Of a stretch of 64,000 nt of DNA, positions 46,001 through 55,580 are shown piece by piece. The stretch spans positions 380,269,582 to 380,333,581 of the forward strand of contig CM057337.1 of the NCBI GenBank assembly GCA_030015575.1. The letters are read 5' to 3'. The position numbers were made by a program, and so were the translations under genes. The stretch comes from Agapanthus africanus (Eukaryota > Streptophyta > Magnoliopsida > Asparagales > Amaryllidaceae). Each line of letters starts with the position of its first letter. Within the stretch, counting starts at the first letter, position 1. The notes under the pieces are model-generated. The model saw nothing but the letters and a program-made list of their open reading frames with translations. It was not told the DNA's origin and ran no database searches.

Positions 46001-47118
46001 CGCAAAACGAGGAATTTCCTCTCAGGTCTGGCCGCAAATTGCGGCCAGAAAGGGGATTTTGGCGGCCTCACAGTGGAATGGGGAGCTAGGGTTTGGTGTG
46101 GTGGTTCTCTGGTGCCTGCACATCTCACTGTCCACTCAATTTTATTTTAGGAGTCTCGGGATGTTAGCAGATTCTTAATAACAGTGGCAGATTCCAGTTT
46201 TTCCCCGATATCGGTTTCAAAAATCCGTATTCTGGTTTTAGCTTCAGGTTTTGGGTTCCAAATCATACACTAAGGTGTTGGCATAACCTTAACTGAGCTC
46301 AATTTCATAATACAACACCAATTTCCCTCAAACCCTAACTAGGTTTTCACCAAGTCCACCATTTCACACAATATCGATTAAAAACTAAACATGGGGTAAA
46401 GAGAATGCTATAACTAAGCTAATGGTTCAGAAAAATACCTCATTTGGCAACTCAAGAATTTTCTTGAGTTGCCCCTAGTGGCCAAAATCCATGCTTCCTT
46501 AGCTCCATGTGTAGATCTAGGGATTTTGCACAATTTTAATGAAAGGAGATTGGGGTTTTGGAGTGATTTTTGAGATGAAGAGAGGGATTGAAGGTGGAGG
46601 AGGGGGGAAAAGGAAGCAGCAGCAGCAGGAGCCAAGAGAGAGGGAGAGAAATGAGGAGGAGAAAATAATGGCTAAGGGTTTTGGTCAAAGGTCCACCTCT
46701 CTCTCTCACCTACCCTCATCATTTCATTTTCTTTTCTCTTTTCTTTCCCTTTTTCTTTTAAATCCAAACCTTCTCACAAGAATAGTAAACCCAAATGATA
46801 AATCATGGCAAGAAAGATGCACAAGTATAGAAAAAGTGATATGTGCAAGTTTTGCACAAAATTGCCAAAAAACCCGATTAGCGATTTTTAATCGCGATTA
46901 GCACTAAATTAGTGTCAAACTAATCACAAAAACTTAAAAATGTCATAATTCACTAGTTTACCCTATTTTAGAATTTTCCACAATTTTTCATAATTTTTCT
47001 AACATTTTTCCTATTTAATTTCATTTAATTATAGATTTAATATTAAAATAATCAGTAAAATAATATTAAATTATAAAAATTCCCAAAATTAATATTTTAT
47101 ATTTTTGAAAATGTTACA
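43071..47118 (-). repeat. LARD-B 5' LTR, 4048 bp
   Basis: Near-identical to 36096-40139. The left end reads TATCACG where the sister has TGTCACG, so the terminal CA of the LTR is mutated. Hairpin at 44768-44832, 32 bp box at 45561-45592, GC palindrome at 46028-46048. Confidence 0.92.
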
Positions 47119-47198
47119 CATTATGACGGAAATATCGAGCTGATTGACATCTTCCCAAGACGGTGGTGGTCTAACACATTCCCATTGTAATGTGTTTT
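47119..47198 (-). pseudogene. Ath-A gag, middle piece (80 bp)
   Basis: This 80 bp scrap between LARD-B and Cop-E reads, on the minus strand, TLQWECVRPPPSWEDVNQLD and a few more residues. This matches the Ath-B gag at the equivalent place (TLQWES, then HQLDMSIAM). It starts with the CATTA duplication of LARD-B and ends with the GTTTT duplication of Cop-E. Joined to 57802 onward on one side and 36095 on the other, with one duplication copy dropped each time, the frame is continuous, which proves that both flanking elements are insertions into one gag gene. Confidence 0.9.
47194..47198. repeat. Cop-E target duplication, left
   Basis: GTTTT, repeated at 57802-57806. Confidence 0.92.
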
Positions 47199-49419
47199 TG
47201 TTAGTTGTATGTATGCCCTAGAGGCCAGTATTGTACAGATGATGTATATTATATTGGATGCTTGGACGTATATAGAGATGACTTTCTTGCTCGATATAAT
47301 AGTATGCTATCTGGTTACTCTTTATCTTAACATGTATACTTGTCTCTTTAAACTGTCTTATAGTTACATGTTGATAAAGCCCTTAGGATGTGTACTTGAC
47401 TACCTGGACTATGATGCAGATCATACTAGTGGGGACATGGTAGTCCATAAGTACATCCTTCAAGGACCCTAGTCGTGGGTGTATCGAGACAGGGCATCGA
47501 TATACCAGTGTAGACTAGCGTATACGCTTCTCGACCCATGAGATGGGCGATGGATGATCCCATATCCATTGGTGTTTGACATCAGAGATGGTGTACGGGT
47601 GCTCAGTGGAGACTGGGTACACTGGACGGACTCGCCGAGAACTCCCAGATGGTATTATACCTCACGTCAGATGGCAGTTCTCAGGTGACACTTGTACAGG
47701 TTAGTCTGTAGACCCGAGATCGTCATAGAGTCTTGTGTGATTCCCACTGTGCTTTGATCTCCACCTTACCACGTCCATGAGGGCGTGCAAAACGGTGGTC
47801 TTTGGGTACAGTCCCGAGTCACATGGAGGCAATGAGCGATAGGAGGGGTTTCGTCTCTCCCGGTATTGGGGGTTGATGTTGCGCTGTGCTCGATTGGCTT
47901 TAACATGGAAGTCCCTGGCCAGGGCTGATCAGAGATTTGCTGGTAAGTGTTACCAGTAGTTTCTCGACCCGTTATGAGCCTCACATCGGCACGACTTATC
48001 GGTTACTGGGGTCTGACGTTTACCACCCCTAGACTTGATATGCGACATATCAGACGAACAGACCGGACTGTACGGTAAGTGTTACTGATTGGATTCACAG
48101 GAGTGTGAGTGGGCTAGCTCGTCGATCTCTTGATCGCTCAATACCCGGGTGGCCGTTACGTTTAGCAGACCGCTTGTGGCTTGTGGGTGATTGATATGAT
48201 CATCATCTGCTACCGGCGTATTGACGAGTCTTTAGAGTACTACACAGAGGTTTCCTGTCTCAAGCGAAACGAGATAGGAGCGCATATGAGATATGTGCAG
48301 GACCGAGAATAATGCGTGTATGTGATACCGTATTCCATTCTCGCGATGAATGTTTCGATTGGTTGTATGCGATATAACCTAGTTATCGAATCATTGATTC
48401 GATAAATCGATACATTGTATACTAGTCGGTTATGTGCGACATGACCGGATCATTGAATCAAGTGTTGATTTAATGTTTTAATGTATAATTATATATTTGA
48501 TATATTACTTTGCATTAACTAGTATTGGTTCACTTTAAAGGGATTTTCTCACTTGTATAGCACATTGTATATGTGATATATTTTGTGTGCTCTTGATTGT
48601 ATCATGTTTGATGATACATTCTCACTTGGATTTGTGGAAAGACTTAAACCATGTTTAGTGAATGGTTAGGGTTTCATATTTTCAATTGATTATTTATCTT
48701 TTCCTTTTTGAGAAAAAGATAATAGAAAACAAAATGGTTTCTTTTATCATGAAGCTTGTTGAAGCTTCATGAAGCTTTGACCAAGTGACCACTTTGTCTT
48801 CTTCTCCTAACCCTAACCACTCATCTAAACTATAGTTAACTCTCTACACTTGACCATGGTTAGAAGATGATAAGTATTGATTTTATTATTCTTTTTAAAC
48901 AACACTTATCATATTCTTTCTTCATCTTCTCCTTCTTCTTCAGGAAAGAAAACTAGACTCCATAAATGGCATCTTGAGTTCTAAAGTGAGAAATACAATT
49001 CTAAAGTGAACCCACCTCCTATTTCTTCATCCTCTACCTCTTGCCAAGTGGTTTAGGGTGTTTTCTTCACAAGTTTCACAACTTGGTGAAGTTGGAGCTT
49101 GATCTTGTGCAACTTCGACGTAGATCATCTTCGGCATCGTAGCCGACGACTTGTCCGCTTATTTCTCCGATGAAGCCGATGCGAGAGTCCCGGATCCGAG
49201 ATGGACAGCGAGGGGACAACTACGAGGAGCTAAGGAAGTGGATAACCGGATCTACAAAGGTTGTAGCTTTCTTCTTTTAGTTAAGATGTTAACTAGTTTA
49301 TTGTTTCGCCTAAAATTCTAGTTAACGATCCGTATTAGGGTTACTCGGCACCCATAAAAATTGAAATTGGCATGGTTGATGCCTTGTAAGACTTCATTAG
49401 TGTGCCTAGGAACCCTCCA
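47199..49419 (+). repeat. Cop-E 5' LTR, 2221 bp
   Basis: TGTTAGTTGTATG to AACCCTCCA. AT-rich around 48480-48510, where TATA-like words occur; no single TATA box stands out. ORF 47209-47472 is the conserved LTR start and not a gene. Confidence 0.93.
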
Positions 49420-49420
49420 G

Positions 49421-49433
49421 TGGTATCAGAGCC
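49421..49433 (+). promoter_or_regulatory. Cop-E primer-binding site (iMet)
   Basis: TGGTATCAGAGCC, one base after the LTR. Confidence 0.92.
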
Positions 49434-49619
49434 TAGCTAGAGCCTTAGGCGAAGTGTAGACGACATTTGAAACCCGATCGAACCGAAACCCTAAAAACCT
49501 AAGTGCTCTCTGGACTTTTTCTAAAAACTGGGTTTTTCCAATATTAAAAATACTTAAAAAATTCAGCAGGGAAATCTAAGAATTACGGTTCAAAATTTTC
49601 CAAACGAAGAGTCTAAAGT

Positions 49620-49681
49620 GCGGCGGAACCGCGGCAGAAGCCTAGATTCTGCGGCGGTTCCGCGGCCATCTTCTGACGTCA
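49620..49681 (+). other. GC-rich inverted repeat and TGACGTCA (Cop-E leader)
   Basis: Arms 49620-49639 and 49647-49663 (GGCGGAACCGC against GCGGTTCC, with GCAGAA against TTCTGC), then TGACGTCA at 49674-49681. Confidence 0.75.
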
Positions 49682-49956
49682 TCCTTCCCTGTTTGCATAG
49701 TAACTCCTATTTTATTATGCTGAGTTTTCTGGGAATTTTTAATTTGACTCAAGAGTTGAGTATTCTGGGGTTGTATTGGGAATCAAAGATTCGATCGAAT
49801 TTTCAAATTTTGTCTGTGTGGTGTTTCGGATAATTTTCGAATATGTTAAAAAGTTCGACCGGATATAAATACCCAACTTTTCCCCTGCCGGAAAATTTCC
49901 AAGTGTTGGATTTTTCCGTGGTTTAAAGACGTTCTAAGTAGTGCAAGTAACGCGAT

Positions 49957-50191
49957 GGTCCCTCTAGAAGACAACAAACCTTAACTCGATTATGTGACCG
50001 TCTTGAACTGCCCTTTAAACCTTCGGGTTTGGGGCAGTACGGCGTGCCACATGTGAGGCGTTGGCTTGACCCTTCTACGGCTGGACCGTTGGTACTGAGG
50101 CATGAAGTGAATGTCTTTGAACCTATTTCATGTGTTGAACAGTTTCGGGAAAACTTGGGTGTTCGAATGTTCGATCGGAAAGTTTAATATT
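49957..50191 (+). other. Leader block shared with LARDs (Cop-E copy)
   Basis: Sense orientation: CCTCTAGAAG, CTTAACTCGAT, GTGAGGC, CCTTCTACGGCTGG, GGCATG, CGATCGGAA. Counterparts lie at 20743-20953, 28651-28886, 12766-13000 (minus), 5416-5652 (minus) and 42010-42242 (minus). Confidence 0.75.
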
Positions 50192-50470
50192 TTCTATTTA
50201 TCTGAAATGGGATACAATAATTGGAATTCACAAACAGTTATGAGATAACTGAATGAATGTTATAAATCTAGCGGTTTAGTCTCATTTGATATTGAAAAGA
50301 GTTTTCGATAATGGGACTAAAATGCGGGGTTTATAATTGTTAGGCATGTGATGTCTAAGTATTTCATTTTGATTAGGCATGCGATGTCTAAAGAGGTTGC
50401 GGATTCCAACTGTTGTAGTTTTACACTTTCTTTTCTGTGACCGTATGTGTAATATGTGATATCGCCGGTT

Positions 50471-50490
50471 TCGTTGCTATATGTCAACGA
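50471..50490 (+). other. Small leader hairpin
   Basis: TCGTTG, loop CTATATGT, CAACGA; same stem at 21000-21019 and, on the minus strand, 12572-12591. Confidence 0.55.
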
Positions 50491-51265
50491 CAATTGGGAT
50501 GCGCATGTTTACTTACGTTGATGACATGTGATGTTATGTGTTGCTGGATATGTTATATTGGATTGTCATGTTTGAATAGCCGGGGGTTTTTATGTGAGAT
50601 GAGTGTTTTTCATTTTCATTCATGTAAAAACTTGTACGTAATATTCTTTTATTGGGGCACTTCCATCTTGCGGAAGTTGTCACCTTTTGTATATTATTTA
50701 CTTTTCCGCATTAGGATAGACCCAAGGAGGGGAGCACAAGTAACCGGGTTCTAGGGTCCAGTGGGAGACCATCTCGAGGAGTCGAGTCCGGGTCTCCTAA
50801 CCCTAGAATTGGTAGGGTTGCTTGCCGCTCTCGTAGGGGTCTAGGGGTGTGGGATTGGCTATTCATCACGACTGTGGAATCCATGTTTTATACTGGCTCG
50901 TATTGAAAACACGGACGTCCTAGTATATCCAATGTTTCATATGTTTCTTCTGCTGCGATATCTGTGATGTGATCATGTGATGTTCTGTGATAGATACAGT
51001 ATATAGCATATATGATATATTATATAGACGTTACTTATGTTTTGCACCCGTACTAGCCCTGCCCTGCTCTGCCGTTAGTTACCTAACCTAACGGTGCACG
51101 AGGGGACATTCAGGCAAATGTGGATGGCATAAGTGTACGTCGTATTTATCTGTGATGTTTAGCTGACTTAAATGATGGGACTTCATTAATGTGATTCATG
51201 AAAGAAAAGAAACCTAAGATGTTGTAGAATCAAATTTTAAACAAAACAGGTAGCTACAGTTCTTG

Positions 51266-51510
51266 CTTTGCATAGCGGTATATATGATATACCCTGCACC
51301 TTATTCGATGAGGAAAGGACCGAGATCCCTTCACCGGGAGTGACTCCTTTAGCAATAACTGGCAGATGCTACACACTCGGTTTAACTCTTGATTGCTTCT
51401 ATAGTTTATGCTTTGCACAGCGATATATATGATATATCCCGCACCTCATTCGACGAGGAAAGGGCCGACGATCCCTTCACCGGGAGTGACGCCTTTAGCA
51501 AAACTAGAAA
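51266..51510 (+). repeat. Duplicated leader motif (Cop-E)
   Basis: Two units 145 bp apart, each with CTTTGCA, a GATAT word, CGCACC or TGCACC, GAGGAAAG and ATCCCTTCACCGGGAGTGAC. Confidence 0.8.
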
Positions 51511-51640
51511 AGCCTCAAAATCACTCCATTTCAAAACTTCATTTGATTCTACAACGATATTAAGTTCATTACGCTCATGGTTTTCAGAAAAACCTGCGTA
51601 GCCCTCCGTCAATTCAGATATGTAATATTCAGTATTCGTG

Positions 51641-51849
51641 CTACGGTTGTTTGGCATGCGTCAAGGCGTAGTGTACGGTAGCTGATTATTACTTATCTGT
51701 AGCATGAGATGCGATTGGATTAAGGTGTTCGTACGGCGTTGTTTGGCATGCGTCAAGGGTCGTACGGGTGGGTTTAATTCGATCACGAATTGTACGGGTT
51801 GAACTTGACTAGTGGACTATGGGTTGTTTGGCATGCGTTAAGGTCATAG
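51641..51849 (+). other. Three-hairpin module (Cop-E)
   Basis: Stems CTACG/CGTAG (51641-51671), CGTACGGC/GTCGTACG (51730-51766) and CTATGG/TCATAG (51817-51849), each around a loop containing TTGTTTGGCATGCGT. Compare 22179-22382 and 11215-11425. Confidence 0.7.
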
Positions 51850-52263
51850 CACGCTAGGGGCAAAATATTATCGGGAATTTCAAGTGTTGAAATTTGCAAT
51901 GAGATTGCATACCTTCTATGAGATAGTTGGTTCCCGATACCCACTGCGAGTAAGAGTTACTCCTGGGAGAGTTTTACACATTGCAATTAGCTGATCAAGT
52001 AGGTGTCTAGAAAGGTGTCAACTGGGTTACGCCTCTGGGAAAACGAGGTTTACATTAATTAGGTTCGTGCGAAAGCACGGGGGACCTCCCTCAAAGTACC
52101 GACACTGGCCTGGCTGAAAGATTGGCGAACTTGTAGTGTATAATTAATCCCGGTTAGTCTTTCCTTTTAGGGTTTGAAGGAAGATTTGATAAAAACCAGT
52201 GGGAGCCATCCTGATTAGATAAGATAATAACCAATCTGATCTTGCAAGAGCATACGCTAAAGT

Positions 52264-52286
52264 GTTTTCTTCTCTCTCTCTCCAGG
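52264..52286 (+). promoter_or_regulatory. Possible 3' splice site before pol
   Basis: A long CT-rich tract ends in CAG nine bases before the pol ATG (GTAGCGACCATG). The same tract precedes pol in Cop-C. It has the form of a plant splice acceptor; splicing itself is not shown. Confidence 0.35.
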
Positions 52287-52294
52287 TAGCGACC

Positions 52295-55200
52295 ATGTCA
52301 TGCCCTAATAAAGATAATAATATGGATGTATTGACTGAACCCGCATGTTATACTGTGCTGGGGAACGTTGGTTCCGTTCTTTCTTATAAGAGTTATAGGA
52401 ATGAACAGGATATAGGGGAATACCAGGATTCCCATGCCACCCGATTCAAGAAAGTACATGATGATGCATTTTCTTCGGGTGTGTTCGTTACAGAGAACTG
52501 TTTCTCCATTTGCCCTACGTCCTGGGTATTAGATACCGGGTCAGGATCCCATATATGTAATCAGTTACATGGGCTTAGAAAAGGTAGAGAACTTGGAGAA
52601 GGTGATAAAGACATTAGAGTTGGAAATGGTGCAATTGTTGCAGCTAAGACTGTCGGGGAATATCACCTTGTATTACCAACTGGTAATACATTGGTTCTGA
52701 ACGAATGCTATTACATGTCGAACCTGATATGCAATATTATATCGGTTTCTTTGTTGAGCAAAGAGGGATATAATTTTGTATTACAGGACAATGTTATGAA
52801 CATTTTCCGTAACCAAAAGTTGGTTGGATCAGGCACGTTGTGCAATGGCATTTATGTTCTAAATCAATCAACAGTTCTGAGCATAACAAACACACACAAG
52901 AGGAAGAATTCTGAACTAAACGAATCCTTCTTGTGGCATTGTAGACTGGGTCACATCAATGCGACACGACTAGCAAAGTTGCATAAGGATGGATATTTAA
53001 ATCCGTTTGAATTTTCATCTTATGACACTTGCCAGTCATGTCTCAAAGGCAAGATGACCAAAACTCCGTTTACGGGACACAGAGAAAGAGTTACTGAACT
53101 CTTGGGACTGATACATAGTGATGTATGCGGTCCCATGTCTACACATGCCAGGGATGGTTCATCGTACTTCATTACATTCACTGACGATCTCTCTAGATTC
53201 GGATATGTGTTCCTGATGAAACACAAATCAGAAGCTTTTGAGAAATTTAGAGAATATAAACATGAAGTCGAGAACCAAACCGGAAAAAGTATTAAAATCC
53301 TTCGATCTGATCGAGGAGGTGAACACTTGAGCAATGAATTCCTGGACATCCTAAAAGAGAATGGCATTCTCTCTCAGCTGACTCCTCCATATACACCACA
53401 GCACAACGGTGTATCTGAACGGAGAAACCGCACCCTATTAGGTATGGTGCGCTCAATGATGAGTACAGCTGAGTTACCTATTTCCTTCTGGGGATATGCG
53501 CTTGAGACAGCCATGGACCTATTGAATAGAGTTCCTACCAAATCAGTACCTACCACTCCATATGAGATATGGAAAGGGAAGAGACCACATATTAATTATA
53601 TTAAGATATGGGGTTGTCCAGCCTATGTCAAAAGACAAAATCCGGACAAACTCGAGATAAGATCTGTCTTATGTAAGTTTATAGGATATCCCAAAAATTC
53701 ACAAGGGTATATCTTCTACCATCCCGAGGAACAAAAGGTGTTTGTTTCTCGACATGCCACTTTCTTAGAAAAAAGTTTTCTTCTGAAACAGATAAGTGGC
53801 ATTGAGGTAGAACTGGAAGAGGTTCCAGCGACACAAACTATAACAGAAGACTTGGTAGAACCAGATGATTCAGTAGTACCCGACGAACCCCAGTCTCTCC
53901 GCCGATCTAGTAGGGTTCCTCGCCAACCTGAGAGATACTACGTTTTTCTCATGGATGGTGGGAGCGAGGATTGCATCATGGAGGATGATGACCCAACTAG
54001 CTTCGAGCAGGCCATCACGAGTAGGGACTCAGTGAAATGGCTGGATGCTATGCGGTCCGAGATGGAATCCATGTACACCAAGAAAGTATGGACTTTGGAT
54101 GTTGCTCCTGAAGGGGTAAAACCCATTGGGAGCAAATGGATCTTCAAGAAGAAACTTGGTGTAGATGGGAAAGTGGAGACTTTCAAAGCTAGACTTGTTG
54201 CAAAGGGTTTTCTTCAAAGACCAGGTGTGGACTATGACGAAACCTTTTCTCCAGTGGCTATGCTTAAATCCATCCGGATCATGCTTGCCATCGCTGCATA
54301 TCATGACTACGAAATCTGGCAAATGGATGTTAAGACCGCCTTTCTAAATGGTGATTTAGAAGAGTGCGTGTACATGACTCAGCCAGAGGGCTTCGTAGAC
54401 AGTGGGAGCAGCGGGAAGGTGTGCAAGCTGCTTAATCCATTTATGGATTAAAGCAAGCATCGCGGAGTTGGAATATCCGCTTTGACGTCGTTATCAAAGA
54501 GTTTGATTTTGTCAAAAACCCAGATGAACCTTGTATATACAAGAAGGTGGCAGAGAGTAAGGTTGTCTTCCTCGTATTGTACGTGGACGACATACTCTTG
54601 ATAGGAAATGATATTCCTATGCTGCAATCGGTCAAGCTCTTCTTATCACAAAGATTCTCAATGAAAGATCTTAGTGATGCCTCCTGCATATTGGGAATCA
54701 GGATCTATAGAGATAGATCCAAAAGGATATTGGGATTATCCCAATCCAGGTACATTGACAGCATACTAAAGAGGTTTAGTATGAAAGAATCCAAGCGTGG
54801 GAACGTGCCCACGATCTCTGGAGTCACTCTCTCCAAAGAGATGTCTCCCAAGACTGATTTGGAGAGAGCTCGCATGCAAGGGATACCCTATGCTTCGGCA
54901 GTAGGCTCTATCATGTACGCGATGCTATGTACCAGACCCGATGTAGCATACTCACTAAGTGTAGTGAGCAGGTATCAAGCTGATCCTGAAGAGAGTCACT
55001 GGACAGCTGTGAAGAGCATTCTCAAGTACTTGCGAAGGACTAAAGAGATGCTCTTGGTGTATGGTAACGGAGAACTCCAAATGGAGTCCTTTACCGATTC
55101 GAGCTTCCAGAGTGATAAGGACGACTCTAAGTCACAGTCGGGATTTGTCTTTACCTTTTACGGAGGGGCGGTTAGCTGGAAGAGTTCCAAGCAGGAAACC

Positions 55201-55566
55201 GTGGCAGACTCGACGATGGAGGCAGAATACATCGCTGCCAACGATGCTGCCAAAGAGGCTGTCTGGATCAAGAAGTTCATTACTGAACTTGGAGTGGTTC
55301 CATCCATTGAGCATCCAATACCTTTGTATTGCGATAACAATGGAGCGGTGGCTTTGGCCAAGGAACCCAGGTCCCATCAGCGATCCAGGCATATTCTGAG
55401 GCGGTATCACCTGATCCGGGAGATAGTTGATCGCCGGGAGATCGAGGTCAGGAGGGTTGACACGAAGAACAACACGGCGGATCCACTCATGAAGGCCATT
55501 CCCCAGATACAGTTTGAGAGACTCTTCAGGATGCTCGGTATGCGATACTACAGCAGCTGGCCCTAG
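52295..55566 (+). pseudogene. Cop-E pol: protease, integrase, RT, RNase H (one frameshift)
   Basis: Start chosen at the ATG in GTAGCGACCATG, shared with Cop-C; an upstream in-frame GTG at 52262 lies in the pyrimidine tract. About 70 residues of family-specific N-terminus precede the protease (LDTGSGSHIC, catalytic Asp at residue 80). Integrase has HCRLGHIN (His about 215), CQSC (about 246) and a complete D-D-E triad at about 276, 339 and 375 with 35 residues between the last two. RT starts near the VWTLDV stretch. Loss of one A in the CTTAATCC run near 54434 shifts the frame, so the first ORF stops at 54451; RT resumes in the next frame with YVDD at 54580-54591, and RNase H (EAEYIA, YCDNNGA) ends at the TAG at 55564. 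All catalytic residues are present, only the frame is broken. No gag domain. Confidence 0.93.
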
Positions 55567-55567
55567 T

Positions 55568-55579
55568 GAAAGTGGGAGA
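55568..55579 (+). promoter_or_regulatory. Cop-E polypurine tract
   Basis: GAAAGTGGGAGA, one base before the 3' LTR; the typical copia form. Confidence 0.9.
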
Positions 55580-55580
55580 T

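Larger units (their letters stand above)
36096..47118 (-). mobile_element. LARD-B: complete LARD-type element
   Basis: Minus strand, 11,023 bp, with CATTA duplications. LTRs are 36096-40139 (4044 bp) and 43071-47118 (4048 bp); they differ by about 32 substitutions and a few one-to-three-base indels by eye (about 0.8 percent), so the insertion is recent. The internal domain is only 2931 bp and has no recognised protein domain. LTR and internal sizes match the LARD class first described in Triticeae. It needs Gag, protease, RT and integrase from another element, yet moved recently. It is inserted in the gag of Ath-A. Confidence 0.92.
49420..52294 (+). other. Cop-E leader, noncoding, in place of gag
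   Basis: No ORF above about 105 codons and no capsid or zinc-knuckle motif. In order: GC-rich inverted repeat plus TGACGTCA (49620-49681), LARD-shared block (49957-50191), TCGTTG/CAACGA hairpin (50471-50490), duplicated motif (51266-51510), three hairpins (51641-51849), pyrimidine tract with CAG (52264-52285), then the pol ATG. This order is kept in Cop-C and, as far as present, Cop-A and Cop-D. Confidence 0.8.

Noticed and set aside
47209..47472. 87-codon ORF repeated at 55591-55854
   Set aside because: It is the first 270 bp of the Cop-E LTR in both copies; no domain.
49421..49433. TGGTATCAGAGCC words as tRNA gene pieces
   Set aside because: They sit directly after LTR ends and are primer-binding sites; no cloverleaf can be drawn around them.
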